From Chondrosia reniformis (taxonomy: Eukaryota; Porifera; Demospongiae; Chondrillida; Chondrillidae): a stretch of 64,000 nucleotides of DNA. The notes beneath the pieces were generated by a model. That model was not told the origin of the DNA. It did no database searches and saw nothing but the letters and a program-made list of their open reading frames with translations. Within the stretch, counting starts at the first letter, position 1. Every line of letters starts with the position of its first letter. The DNA lies in the NCBI GenBank assembly GCA_947172415.1, contig OX359201.1, forward strand, positions 1,240,001 to 1,304,000. The letters run 5' to 3'. This document shows positions 1-13,032 of this stretch, piece after piece. The translations under genes were made by a program, and so were the position numbers.

Positions 1-234
1 TAGAACACTTACAATTCATGATCACTATATACAGTGCAAGTTACAATATACTAAGGTAATCATATATGGTAAATTTGTAAAAAAATTAAATATATACATA
101 AGCATCAAACTACAAACAAGCAAAACAGTGAAGTATTAATATTGTACAAATTAAAAATTACACTGCTGGGCAATCTCTTAGTTTCTACCACCATGTCCAC
201 TGGTACTCCCACAAGGATGATTGGAAAATGGCCT

Positions 235-3200
235 TTACGTAGCTGATTGGTCCAGTTTGGGTGTGGGTTTAGCAGGAGGTCGCACTATCTTCTCTGGTCT
301 TATAAACAGTCCACACTTCTCCTTACACTTAAAGTACTTGACACCTTGTATCTCACCATTGTTTTTGCCTAGGTAAGGAAGGTTGGGTCATGAAACAGAC
401 CTGTTACAGATAACATTACACTTACCAATGGGTCGGTTAAGGGCCAAGCCCACCCAAATTCCAGGCTGAAATTTGGTCTCTCCAACAAACTTCACAGTAC
501 CAATAGTAAATCTGTTTGTAGTTTCAGCCATTACCTTTTCACCAACTTCAATAATTGTTACTTCTTGGACAGGTTCCTTCTCAATCTGGTCTCTTTCAAC
601 TGGAGTAATAGTAATGGTTGGACTTGATAATTGTTCTCGATCACTTTTAGATAATTTGTGATTCTGTCCTATCTCAGCTTCACTAAGAGTGTTTCCAGAA
701 GGGTTCCGCTCACTAGTATTACTAAGTTCTGAAACCTCATGCAAATTTTCTGTACTTCTGTCTTTTGTAGATGTGTCTTCTTCATCCTCAGTCAGTGGAC
801 TTGTGTGTAAAGTAGTCAAGTTACCAGACCCAGTTCTGCTCAGTGTGGTAGGCTGCAGTAGTAGAGGAACACATGATATGCACACATCAAATGTCAAACA
901 ACAAACTGACTGTGTTCATAGGAGAGTTTCCACCAGCAAAGTGATACTTCTTGTGAAATATCTTTTCAAATTGCAATTGAATAAGTTTTTGCTTCAATGC
1001 TACCTCCTACAAACACATGTACAGTTTACTTATATACGTACATACAGCAAACACAGTAAAGTTAGGTTACCTGTTTCAGTCTGTCAAGTTGTAAGATGGA
1101 TAAGATGGATTCCATTGCTTTAGAATACTTGTCCACAATGTCCTCGTCCTCCCCAATCTCCATGTACAAGTGCTCTGCCCCTTTGATCTTTGGCCGGTCC
1201 ATACCTTCCGACTACGAAAGATATCACTAGGTGGGTATGTCACTAGGTGGGTATGTCACTAGGTGGGTATGTCACTAGGTGGGTATGTCACTAGGTGGGT
1301 ATGTCACTAGGTGGGTATGTCAGTAGGTGGGTATGTCAGTAGGTGGGTATGTCACTAGGTGGGTATGTCACTAGGTGGGTATGTCACTAGGTGGGTGTGG
1401 TCAATAAGTACAAAATAGGGCTAACTTTTGGTATTCCAGTCACAACTTCATACATCACACCACTTCTTGTCCGTATGTCCTGTGTTAGGAGAAGCAATAG
1501 TGTGACAAAGAGTCAACAGTGATCGAGTGCAATATATGCTAACCTTTGATGAAAACTTTCGCATTAGACTAGTAAATCCAGCAGGCTTCCAAAGACTTCT
1601 GAGACAAATCCTTTTTCTGAGATACAATACTATTCCCGGTGGATGCTTCAGTTTGATCCCTACCTACAGTACATACATATGTACGTATATGCCACCAGTG
1701 GAGCTATGAGAGGGTTGTAGGATAAGGTGTACGTACCTTTAGGATGATGTACACTCTCTCGCCATTTCCTGTAATGGTAGTGAGACTAGTATTGTCATGT
1801 GCAAATGAATCCCATGAAGCAACAGCCAATGGATACTACAGGCATTACAGAAAGAGATCACCTCATTACACATTTCACTGCTTCACATAAATGACTAATC
1901 TCCACCTGCTGACATTCCTGCTTCAAGATCTTCAGCTCAATCATCTCCTCCTCCTTCTCCCCCAAAAGTACACCAGTAGACACAGCACCCACTGGGTCAT
2001 CATCATTAGGGGTCAAGCCGTCATCTGAGGATAAGAGGTGAACATGATCCAGTCATACTGGCAATGTCACGACATGTAAACAGACCATTTAAGTCAAGAA
2101 ATAAAGTTGGAACTTTCTCCTCCACTCCAGGGTCATTGTCCCACTTGGTTGGTGCTCCTGGCATCCCATTCCCAGGCCGAGGGGTCAGCACTGCTGACCT
2201 CTCCCACTGCAACACTGTCCACTGGTCTATCAGCTCCTCCTGCCTTTCCATGTCAGCTTGATTCTTATCTAAAGGTAGAGTGTACATTACCACTATAAGT
2301 CACATGACAGTCACATGACCCACCTTCCTTATTCATTATCTTTTTAACTTCATAGTCCAGGAACTCCTTCCTGTTTGACAGTGCCATGCTCCACTTGTTC
2401 CTTAGCCTGTCCAGATCGTTGTCCTGGAAGGAATCCAATGGCTCCTCATTTTTGTACCTTCTGGAGATGCTTCCAATAGCAATTGAAGTGATCTGGCCAC
2501 AGTGTAGGGGACCTCCCCCACCTTTAACCTCAACTTGAATGTGGATCTGCCGGGACTGTCCCTACACAGTAATAACCTTGCCATGACAACATTGTCACCA
2601 TGGTTACCAACACACTATATCCCTTTTCCAAACCTGTTTCAGCTGATAAATGCCACCAGTTTTATTGTCTTCCATCTCCCTAAGAGACACAGGTATGTAC
2701 TGACCCTGGTCATTCAGTTCCATAATCTCCACCCACAAAACGAGTCGTTTGGTAATGTCATTCCACCTTTGAGATTAAATTATATCACCATGGCAACAGA
2801 AGGTCATTATTTTGTGATTGACTGACCTTTCAGTAAAAGTTTTAGATCTCTTCTCCTCCTCTGAGATTTCCCTGCTCTTGTGGTGGCCCCAGACCTCCAC
2901 AGCTAAGCTGCCACTCTCCATCCACTCAAGAAACTCTTCATTAATGTCCACTTCAAACCTCTATATACACAACACACATCTCATGAACTGTAAGGCCATG
3001 CAAGGCTGGACTGGTGTACCTGTGTGTGCTGGAACTGAGGGGAGGACAGCGCCACCTGCTGGAGAGACAGAGAGGCCTCCAAAGGTAAGACCTCTTGAGG
3101 CACAATCTGTACTTCTGACTGGCCAAAGAACCTGTACTGGCAGAAGGCATTATGAGCAAAGGAGAAGGGGAGACCTGTGGCTTGCTGGATCTCCACCATG

Positions 3201-6200
3201 AAGGTATGTCTAGTGCCTGGACACAGATCTGTCACATTTGTTGAGGAACCACTTCTCAATGGCTGGTCTCTATCACTGTTGTCATCTAGCTCATCTACAA
3301 ATTGCACCTTTTGAATGGCAATCCTGAGCTGACCAATCACATTGCCTATGGGCGTTATGATTGGACAGTCATATTGAAATTGGACATTCTGGTGGAGGCA
3401 GTCCAGAAATAGGTTTGCCACACCTAGCAACAGATTACAGTAAACACTGAACACACCAAGTGGACAAAGAATTTACCAAGGAGTGTGTTTGTGTCATCAA
3501 ACACCACTCCCTCCTTCTCCATCTGGTAAAGCTCCATCTGGTAAAGCTCCCTCATCTCAACAACTTTCTTCTCCAGAGTATCCATAGACCACACTACACG
3601 GATACACAGCACTCTACCTCATGCAACCTTGCACTTTACTGACCACGCCCCTACTTGCCCAAATTCTCACCTAAGTTGGAGTACTTGTATTTGTGGTAGA
3701 CCAGAGCTACAATCACATCACTTATATTATTAGTGATATTCTATAAAATGCAGGAGCTGCTGTGATATATACGTACATGTGCACATGGAGTGGGAGGGGT
3801 CAACACACCCACCTCTTTACATGGACTGAGAAATTTGGCTGGTATCTGCAATGCGACTGTGAAGAACATGCCACTCCAGAGGTCCATGGCGAGTTTGTTG
3901 GCCTCAGTGACCAGAGAGTTGGCCCTGATAAATGAGTCCTGCAACCTCTTCCGGTTGATGTGCAACATCTTCTCTTCCCCCTGGTAGGACTGCAGTTTCT
4001 CGTTTAAGGCTGGAGAGGATACTACCCTGTCCTTCACTAACTGGCTCTTGAGCTCTGCCAGCTGCTGCTCATACTTCTTACGCTGTTCCTCCAGAGCACC
4101 TAAATGAGATACACAATTGCAACACACATCACTTGAACTTTCAACTGTCTGATCCTGGGAATACTGGCACAAGACTGCAGTAGTCCCACAATATTGACAA
4201 TAGAAGATATCAGCTATTAAAGTATCAACGGAAATTCTTGCTATTTGTGCCTTTCTTGGAGTGAATTCAACATTTTAGCATAAACACCTTGTAATTCTGG
4301 ATGTTTGTGAGAGAGTGAAGACCCATCCTTCATAGCAATATCATAGTCCATAGGTCCATTTTCCTCTTTACTGACCTGACCTATGGGGGGAGGGGACAGA
4401 ATGGCACCTGGCCATAGAGAGGGGAGTGGTACACTGACCTCCCCCTCTTGGACAGCTCAGTCTGAACAAGTGTTTGTTCCCCAAGAGTATTCGGTGACTG
4501 TTCTTCAGTTGACTCCACTTGCTGATGGTCCTTCCATTCACAAGTGTCCGAGCACCTTGCTTGGCTGTGATGAACACTTCTCCAGATTGGGTCAGCTCCA
4601 CAAGGCAGTGGTCCACCTGAATACCCTGCAACTGAATGTCTGGGGGGCTGCCTGAATTTGGACAACCTATTCTAGTAGATTTCTACATGCATACAACATT
4701 AGGTGGCACAATTGTGTGACTACCATATATGTATGGTGGTGTGTCACCTTCAAGTAGTGTACATAAAGTTTGTTCATACGAGGATCCACATCCAAATTGA
4801 CGTAATATAACTTGTAAGATTGCATCCCTATACCAGAAGCTTGGATAGATATGCCCATCTTTTCCAAGGCCTTCTGCCTAGGCTATAGTGGAGGAGTGGG
4901 AGGGAATTAAGAGACGTGTGAGGGGGTGACTATTCCATGAACACATGCAGGTATAAAGTCTATTTTCACGAGTCTCTCTTCAAGTGTTTAGACATGTTAT
5001 TCATCAAGTGTTGACTAATTACCAGCTTGTCCATCGGTGCTTCAATCTCTTTGGCACGATGCAGGCGACCAGTTGCTGTATCTTTAGAGTCCAAGGAAGA
5101 CTCTCCAACCTTTTGAGTTAGTCTGCTATCATCATTCTATATAAAACAGAAGATAAGCCCCTAAATAGCACATGGCAGTTTGGACAGTTTGCAATCACCA
5201 ATTGTATGTACATATGCACACATCTACTAAATTCAACCATGCAAGTTAAATCTATAATATACAAAATTAATGCTAGCTATATATATAGGCCTGACATTGT
5301 CTTGATCATATTTTAAGCAATAAGGTATGGATATAGTTTTTATATACTCTAAATTGAAGGCTCAGTGCATGTTACAGGACTATACTAGTTCTTAAACTCT
5401 TAGTATAGTAGACGTTTATACCATATTGAAAGTCACAAACTCACTGGTAAGGTATCTTTAGTACACAGGTGTAAACTCCCATGTTGTAATCCAACAATAT
5501 TAGAATCTATATAAAATGAAACTCTTGACTTACATACATCTGCAGCTACCAAGCCAAAATATCATTAATTAATTAATGGATAGCTTCACCTCTCTCAGTA
5601 AATTTCTTCACTAAACTGTCTGCTTCTGGTCTGCAATTACTCTCCACGAGTGCATCATACACAGTTTGCACTGTTCTTGGCTTTTCACCTGTTCCTTTGT
5701 CGCCTCTCAACCACTGACCAAACACATCACTGAGTCGATCACTGTCCTCAGAACTAGCAGCTTTAATTGCTTGTAGTTTAATGTAGGACAGACCAAGATA
5801 GACGCCAACATTCTTCCACCTGTGAGGTACTACAGATATTATGACCTCACTCAAGACATCAAAGTGTTTGTCTTCCTTCAATTGAAAACTACACGTGAAT
5901 AAGAAGCATAACTAACTAACTAACTAACTAGTTAAAAACTGATATACTACTCAAACAATTATTAAATATAAAGTATGTAGAGTATTCAAGTTGTCCTAGT
6001 AACTCAATGTGATGTCATCAAGAAAATGGCAAGGAGTCAGTGGTCTAAATTAATTCATGACTATTTCTGAAGTGCCACAAGTAGCTATCCTTACTCAAAT
6101 CATTTCAAACAGAAAGGTAGCAGTAACACATTTTAGACAATGTATATACAGTGCAAGTCACAAAATATCTATATATATCTAATATCAATTAATTTGAGTT

Positions 6201-6577
6201 TGTGCAGAAAATGAAGAAAACTGGAAGTAGTTTGTAACTGGTTTAGTTATTTTTGAAACAGGTAGATAACCAGGGAGGACTATTTAACAATTTTTATGAC
6301 ATGTAGTTATTTTTAATTCCATGATCCCCTTTAATATCTACCAGGCTGCCAGGGATGAAGGGTTACTAATAACAATAGCAATCATTTTTTACATGAAGTG
6401 TGTCCTGGTGTTAATTTAGAATAGCATCTACTGGAGGATATTGCAGAAGCCGTACTAAATAGAAAGTGTCATGATATGATTAATAATTAGGCCTACAACT
6501 TTCTATAGGTCTACTCGTCTTATTAAATGTACTTACCTCATTACTTCTGAAGAGGATCTCTGCTTTGATTGATTCAT
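235..6577 (-). CDS. Death domain - FHA - kinesin-3 (KIF13-type) tail - CAP-Gly protein without a motor domain
   Basis: Predicted exons 6577-6537, 5888-5590, 5506-5445, 5136-5023, 4873-4748, 4682-4439, 4380-4288 and 4099-3813 keep one open phase. Residues about 15-113 form a Death domain (WKNVGVYLGLSYIKLQAI, then QWLRGDK). Residues about 175-295 match the kinesin-3 pre-FHA and FHA region (ALEKMGISIQASGI, YYVNLDVDPRMNKLYVHYLK, HRILLGNKHLFRL). Next come a coiled coil (EEQRKKYEQQLAELKSQL) and the conserved kinesin-3 segments MRELYQMEL, VANLFLDCLHQNVQFQYDCP and EEFLEWMESGSLAVEVWGHH. The C-terminus is a split CAP-Gly (GETKFQPGIWVGLALNRPIGK-type exon ending at 426; then GVKYFKCKEKCGLFIRPEKI) with TAA at 235-237. 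KIF13B has the same FHA-to-CAP-Gly order, but behind an N-terminal motor. Here no P-loop, switch or neck motif is visible up to the next gene, so the Death domain occupies the motor's place. By family analogy it would bind microtubule plus ends and phosphopeptides. A coupling to death signalling is inference. Confidence 0.82.
1223..1397. repeat. 16-bp minisatellite in an intron
   Basis: About eleven head-to-tail copies of a 16-bp unit, GTCACTAGGTGGGTAT, with a C-to-G change in two copies. It lies in the intron next to the exon that encodes GMDRPKIKGAEHLYMEIGED (about 1203-1071 on the minus strand). Confidence 0.95.
5573..5888 (-). CDS. Death domain exon with alternative in-exon stop
   Basis: This is the second coding exon of the Death/kinesin-tail gene. 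After the acceptor at 5889-5891 it reads through a Death domain of about 100 residues. If the internal donor after 5590 (G|GTGAAG) is used, the frame joins the linker exon 5506-5445. If it is ignored, translation runs five residues further and stops at TAA (5573-5575). That gives a stand-alone Death-domain protein of about 118 residues together with exon 1 (6577-6537). Both readings are seen in the sequence; which one is used cannot be told without transcripts. Confidence 0.6.
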
Positions 6578-6666
6578 TTTGACGCTAGCTTAATCAAGAC
6601 ACAGTAAAATAAATATCGAACCGAGAACAAATAAAAAGATCACCAATAATCTTCATCCACGCAACC

Positions 6667-6807
6667 ATGCGATTCGCCATTTGTCTGGAGAAATACCAAA
6701 GGGGTGTGTCCCGCAATCCAGGGCTTGGCTTCGTGAATTTCTCTGTCTATTTAGAGGTCGATCGCGACCTTAGCTATACTTCTCTGCTGAGCATTCTTAA
6801 TGCGCCT
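6667..6807 (+). CDS. Candidate short first exon or chance ORF
   Basis: A 47-codon open frame starts with ATG at 6667 (MRFAICLEKYQRGV...) and runs directly into a strong donor, GTAAGT, at 6808. It is divergent from the Death/kinesin gene (ATG at 6577) and sits in its GC-richer promoter region. I recognise no family and see no convincing downstream plus-strand exons before the TPR gene. It could be the first exon of a divergent transcript, or 5' sequence that is open by chance. Confidence 0.2.
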
Positions 6808-7482
6808 GTAAGTGACAGTGTTGATATGCTAGCAACCAATTAAAACTGCTATCTTCCAACTTGCAATCAAAAGTAAACAAGTAATTCATGTCTATAAAAC
6901 TCTACTTCCTAGCAGAACAGCCAACCATGTGCATACACATAACACATGAAACTGAGCATGCTCAGAAGAATTGTCAGCAGCTGGTTATGAGTGATATCAG
7001 CTTATGCTACATGTATATATACTACCAAATTAAAGTTTCAAACCAACAACATTAATATTAACTTTAATAGCTTAACAATAGGATCAAATTATGATTGTAT
7101 GCAGTTGAATTAGGAAGTACGTATAAGTTTTTTTATTATTATAAAGTTTATGTATTTGAAGAGTAAACTGAAAGAGCTGTGAAATCCTAGAAATAGTACA
7201 AATTAATCATTTTGAAGTCAATTCCTATTCAGAGATTATGTTCTTGATATTGATAACTTGCATCTTCAGGACCTGAAGTGACACAAAAAATACATCTATA
7301 TATGTACGTATATATGAATAATCTAAGTGATAATAAAACCACAATTATTTAAAAGGAAAACACAAATTAAGGAAGAAATTGCTAAAAATCAAACACAGGA
7401 CAACTGGTTATGACCACCTGTGCTGAGCTACAATCACCATAACTCATTATAAACAGTATAATCACAATTTTCTTCTACTAAT
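6808..7482. other. Gap between the Death/kinesin and TPR genes
   Basis: AT-rich sequence upstream of the Death/kinesin gene and downstream of the TPR gene stop. I see no ORF, RNA gene or strong repeat, only short TACGTA-type runs. Confidence 0.6.
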
Positions 7483-10400
7483 CTAGGTATTTTTTGGTGC
7501 TTCATAGTGCTCACGTGACTCCTTGTCCTGACATTTAGGAGTTACGATGGGTCGGAAGATGTCCAGTGACTTTGGGACGGTGCTTGGGGAGTATTGTGGA
7601 GATTGTGGTTTCTTCCAATGTGAGCCCTTAGGTTCAAACATTTCCTCATCCAACTCACTAAAAGGTTGGACAGTCATGTGTAAAGCTATTCATGTTAATA
7701 TGGCTCAGTGTAGAAAGGAAGAAAAGTTGGCTTGAAACCCTCTCTTCTCACCAAGCTCTATAAGCTAAAATCATACATAATTGTAGGAAAATTGTGTTCT
7801 ATTCTATTTGACAATGTACGTATACGTATGTATTCTTCCCTATAGCCTTATATGCATGTCAGTCAAATCTCCTGGAAAATAATTTAAGACAATGAGTACA
7901 TAGAAATATGCATCCATTCATATACATGTGTCAAGGATTCACAGTTGCATCCAATGAAATGAATAATTAAACTTGTGACATGTACAGTTCTTGTACCATT
8001 TCTGTGATAAAGGCCAATGAAATTTGATATTTGAGTAAATAAAATGGATGCCATAACTTCAAAGGCTATGAGACTATACACATATCACACAAAATGGTGA
8101 AACTAAGGGGGAACTAAATGGCCACCATCTAAGAGACTAAACACTTATTCCACATACGTACGTACTGTATGTAGTCTTCAGAATGGTGTTACTGACGACA
8201 ACACTGAAATGGAGCACAGTACAACCATCACTAATTCACTACTTCTCATGTGGTCACACACAAATCTTACCCATCTAACTGATCATTCTCATCTTGAGCT
8301 GTCAGCCAACCTTTCCATTCATCAGAGACATCGTTAAAGCCAAGCTCTGAAGGAGCTCTGTTAATATCAGTTGTGAGTCTCTTCAACGTTTCTGCATGGT
8401 GAACTGTACCCACTCTACTGTAGATTGTATCAGCTCCTATGAATACAATTATCAAATACTCTGTCACCCCTTATGAATACAATTATCAAATATAGCATCA
8501 GTATACAGAGAGGGAAACTGAGGAATTTTGGAATGGGGCCTATTTTGTAATTAACTTTACAAATGTAGTAGTGCATTGAAACATGCATTGAGAGTTTGGA
8601 AAGATACTATAAATGACTGCAAGCAGTTGAATGTATAACCAGACATTGTTTCTTGTTGATTTAGGAGGTGTATTAGAGATTACTATACTTTGAGATTAAG
8701 ATTTATCTCTCAGTGTGTCTGTTAGAAGTTGTTGATCTTTTTCATTACTACGATTGTTAAACGTCTAATTTGTTAACAAACTAGTGTATCAGTCCAAAGT
8801 TTACATGAAACTATTTGTTAGTTAATAGGCCAGAATACTTTCCACAACTCATAAAATTAACATTTTGGATATCATCTCAATCTTACGTGTTAGCTTTGCA
8901 GCCTTGTTCTCAGCCACAAAGGCTTCAGTGTCCTCTTGAGTGGGAAATACATCTTCAGGATTATCGTAAACCCCACCTGGAAGTAGCAAATCTTCAAGGA
9001 AGAGTGGGTTGCTATTTTGGCTCTCCTCGAGGGGCATGGCTTCTCTCCCCCCACTATGAATTCTCCGGAAGACCTCAGCAAAGGGTTGGTCATCATGAGG
9101 TGGTGTTCTACTGAACATTTCTGGTGCACTGGCCTTTCTGTTGTGGGTTACCAGAGGTGATGAGTTGCCAGGCGACGACTTCTCCCAGGCAGGCTGACGG
9201 GGGATCCAGTCTGGCATAGGAGAAGTCTTGTACCAACGCTTTAAGCCTAAGGGAACGTAGATTAACATTCACTTCATTATAAGTCACCACACTGGCAAGT
9301 GTCCACTTCAGAATGACTATTACTGTACATTTAATAGGAACTATGTTTAAGACTACAATAAAGGCTCATAAGTCATTAGTGCAGAGGGGAATTTCTAGGA
9401 ACAGCCATCTGGTTTACGTAGTGGTGAGGCAAAAAGAAAGGAAATTCTGTATCACAATCCAAATTATTTAGTTCATATAATGGAAATTGGCTTAGGTAGC
9501 TAATTGCTATGCATAGTGCGGTCAAAGTTTTGTCTAAAATTTATCATTTTAGACTGGCTACAATTTTAGAGAGAAATTATCCTAAAAAGCAGAATTAGCT
9601 AATTAAAACCGGACTTGAAAGCAAAGTGCAGAAGTCAATAAGCTTCAAGAAAATAGTTAGACTAAGGCTTTATAATCTTGATTGGTTGATTGTCGGGTCC
9701 ATGAGTTGTGTATATACTGATCTCAGCAACCTGATACATGCCAGACATGATTCCCAGGGTCACTGATGAAGAGTGGAATTCTCTGAAACAGTTGTCTGGC
9801 CCAGTAAAGAAGAAGAGAAGTAGAAGGAGAAAACTCTTGTATCCTCATCCAAAGCTCCCACTAGGTTTAGTTCCCTATAGGACTCTTAAGCAGATGTAGC
9901 ATGCAAGAATAATGGTGTGTTATATTATTCATGTAACAGCTTACCAGGTGACCAAGTACCCTGTGGAACACTCTTCCTGTGTTTTGCTTTCACCATCGGA
10001 CTGTCTCCTTTCTGTGTCTGCAGTTCAATGCTTTCTGATCTGTACAGGAGTGATCTATGCCCTTGTGAGGGGTCCATGGCCTTTAGGGTACCTTTGGTGA
10101 GTCTACGGAGGGTTCCTCTTAAGCCTCTGGTTGATTTATACTTCTTCTTGGCTACATTTGCATACATCTTGGCTGATTGATGTGTCTGTGAGTCACCGAG
10201 TTGTGAACTGATCTCAGCTACCTGATATAGACAGAATTGAGATATAATTAACATCCATCATCATCATTATCATCAACACAAGCTTGTCTGCCTATGCAGA
10301 GGTTGCCAATATGTACATGTTAAAAGGACAGTCCTAGTGTTAAGATATTAACTATGGAGTCACAGTTGATGGTAACGCATAAGGACTAGAATAGTTGCAC

Positions 10401-13032
10401 AATACTCTAAAAAAAATAGAAAAATGAAATAACAATATTACTCAAAGATTGTCTATCCATGTTTTTCTCAGCCCGCCTCTTGGTCTTTTCCCTTCTGCTT
10501 CATCATTAAAACCCGATTATATTAGTACTGACTAATCCATTCACCTACTGTATATTGGACCTAATAGTCTGGTCGCCTATATCTAATATTTTTATTAGAT
10601 AGACATATAAATATACAATCTACAAAATTATAACTATTTGATCAGAGTGGTTTAAGCAAGTGATCATCCTAGAGAGGTGATTGTTCACACTTATATACAA
10701 AAAGCTATCATCAGAAATAGTCCCATAAATGTGCAAGACTTACTTACATGGACCAATTACAACACAATTTAAGACTTTATAAAAAGGAGTTACATCTTTG
10801 AAGGCAAGCACCAATTTAGAGTGTCTCTCACCTTTTCAAAACAATCTTGTGATTGTTTTAGAAGGTTCATTTCTGTATAGAGACTAGCCAGACAACTGTA
10901 AGCTCTCAGCTGTCCTTCCAAATTGTTATGTTCCGCCATCATTGCCAGATACTAAAAAATCATAAAATATCACGTTTGCTTTGCACTAAAAACATACATT
11001 ATAATCATCCTAATTATACCTATTATTTGTACAAAGAGAGCTTGAAAGTGTCGTTGGGACTCATATAAAAATCAATTTTCCCAGGGTCACTGATAAGGGT
11101 GGAATTCTCAGAAACAGCTGTCTGACCCAGTGGAGAAGGAGAAGTAGAAAACTCTGTATCCTCATCCAAAGCTCTCACTAGGTTTAGTTCCCTATAGGCC
11201 TTTACTCTAAAATGGATGATGTATGCATTCTTGGATATAAACCTAAACTGACTGGTATAAACTAACCAATTTATACCAGTCAACTGCTTTTTCAAAGTCC
11301 TGCATTGCCTCTGACGTGTTCCCAAGGTTAAGAAGAGCTATGCTTTCTCCCTCAACATCTCCTATCTCCTTTGAGCACTGTAGATTTTCCCCATAGCACT
11401 CTCTCGCCTCATCATACACTTGGGTTGTTCGAAGACAGTTTCCAAGGCCACAAAGTGCTCTTGCTTCTGAGAGGCGATCTCCCAGTTGACGAGCAAGCTC
11501 AACCCTCTAAAGTGAAGGAAAGACTAGAAGTTAGTTAATCATAACCTGAATATTTTGAAATCATAACACATAGCTATAATAATTTAAAAACAAAAAGTCA
11601 GAAATATGAAACATTATACGTATATTTAGTTTCCTAAGGAATATCATATTTATTCACTGTATCAAGTGTTACATATTGTTTGCCTCTATTATAGCTAATT
11701 TAAAAGTATAACACTTTGGTAATAAACTTGGAGGTACTAGATATAGTGCTGACCTTCCTGAAGCAGTATATTGCCTGTGGATACTGTCTTAACATTTGGT
11801 AACACTGTCCTATGTTGCCATAGACACGGGCCATTTTAGGACTGCAGTAATATAATAATCGAGAAAGAAGAGCAGATATATTACAATATTGCACTCGTCA
11901 AGTTAAATGTATAGTGTATTGTATTGCATTGCATTGCATTGCATTGTATATTGATAGTTTAATAATTTAAAAGTGACAATCATAAGAGAAATAAATAAAT
12001 AGCTATAATATATACTATTTTAAAAAATCAAATTCACACTAAGCTGTATGTGTAAAAAGACAAATCACCAAATTACTCTAGTAGATTACCCTAGTTGTAG
12101 AGTATACACAATTAATAAGAACTTCCAGCATACAGATATAGGTACTATTACTATAGTCTGCCACAATATTGGAGATGATCCAGATCATCAGAAAAAAAAA
12201 TTCCACTAGGCATACAGTAGACTTACAAGTCAGCATGTTGTTCAACAATGGAAAGATGCTCCTCAAAATACTGAATCGCTCGATATAGCTGCTCTTTCAC
12301 AATTTCTTCTAAAACATCGCTGGGTTCAGATTGGAGAGTCTCCATGTCTTTGGTTGCTATGGTTTTAGTCAACACTCCAAGATTACTGCAAGCGGATGCA
12401 ATTCCAGTTTCATCATTAAGAATCCGTGAACTCTCTAGATATTGCAAAAAGCATCTCCCAGCCAGTTTGAAGGCTCCAAGTTGCATGTAAGCTATACCAA
12501 GATTACAATTAGCTCTTGCCACACCGGGAACGTCATCCATCTCACGACAGAATGCCATATTGTGGAGATGACATACTGATGCCTTCTTAAAGCTACCAAT
12601 GGAGAAATGAGCATTTCCAAGCAATCTCCACACTAGGCAGTGCAGCTCCGGCTTGTCGGTTTTCTCTATGACTGTTTCGAGCAATGGAATGACGCCTGCA
12701 TGGTTACCCTGCGCTATGGACTTGTCTGCATTTTCCAGGAGCTTTCTGACTTCTGCCGAAAGGCTTTTCGTGCGCGCTGCAGCCAAGAGAGGACTAGTTT
12801 TTCCTGCTGATTTGGGCGATCCAGAAGGTCCTGTATGGCTTACTTGCCGGTAGGGAAACCCTTCAGATCCGTATTCGCCGCCCACTACCGAAGCATATTC
12901 GTTGGACATATCGTCACCTTCACTGTGTGTCTCGGATGGACTGATGGACGAGAGGGTGGTCGATGTAGGTATAGGGGGCGGATCTGTGTCGCTTGCGGGC
13001 TCAAACGAAGCAGAGGAGTTAGAGGTGGCCAT
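7483..13032 (-). CDS. TPR-repeat protein, LGN/TTC28-like
   Basis: The first exon (13032 to about 12228) starts MATSNSSASFEPASD, a low-complexity Ser/Thr/Pro-rich leader. It is followed by tetratricopeptide repeats (RLLGNAHFSIGSFKKASVCH, ANCNLGIAYMQLGAFKLAGR, SNLGVLTKTIA). Further TPR exons lie near 11845-11750 (RVYGNIGQCYQMLRQYPQAI), 11505-11270 (ARALCGLGNCLRTTQVYDEA; ALLNLGNTSEAMQDFEKAVD) and 10950-10835 (AYSCLASLYTEMNLLKQSQD). Basic and disordered C-terminal exons follow near 10220-9945, 9245-8885, 8437-8271 and 7662-7483, with TAG at 7483-7485. The TPR spacing, with consecutive GxAxxNLG helices, resembles LGN/GPSM and TTC28 scaffolds. No clear GoLoco motif is seen, so the orthologue is unassigned. 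Exon borders after the first are approximate. Confidence 0.75.
9747..9905 (-). repeat. Dispersed repeat family 1, copy a
   Basis: In an intron of the TPR gene. Reverse orientation of a family recognisable by CCTATAGGGAACTAAACCTA, then GGATGAGGATACAAGAGTC, a pyrimidine run, a CCAGACAGCTGTTTC-like block and CATCAGTGATCCTGGGA. Confidence 0.85.
11085..11215 (-). repeat. Dispersed repeat family 1, copy b
   Basis: Reverse-oriented copy in a TPR-gene intron. It runs from CCCAGGGTCACTGATAAGG through the TCTCACTAGGTTTAGTTCCC block to the AGGCCTTTACTCTAAAAT end. Confidence 0.85.

Noticed and set aside
5136..13032. Kinesin motor exons upstream of the FHA domain
   Set aside because: Looked for P-loop, SSRSH-type and LAGSE-type motifs in minus-strand open stretches. 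None was seen, and the interval is filled by the Death-domain exon and the TPR gene.
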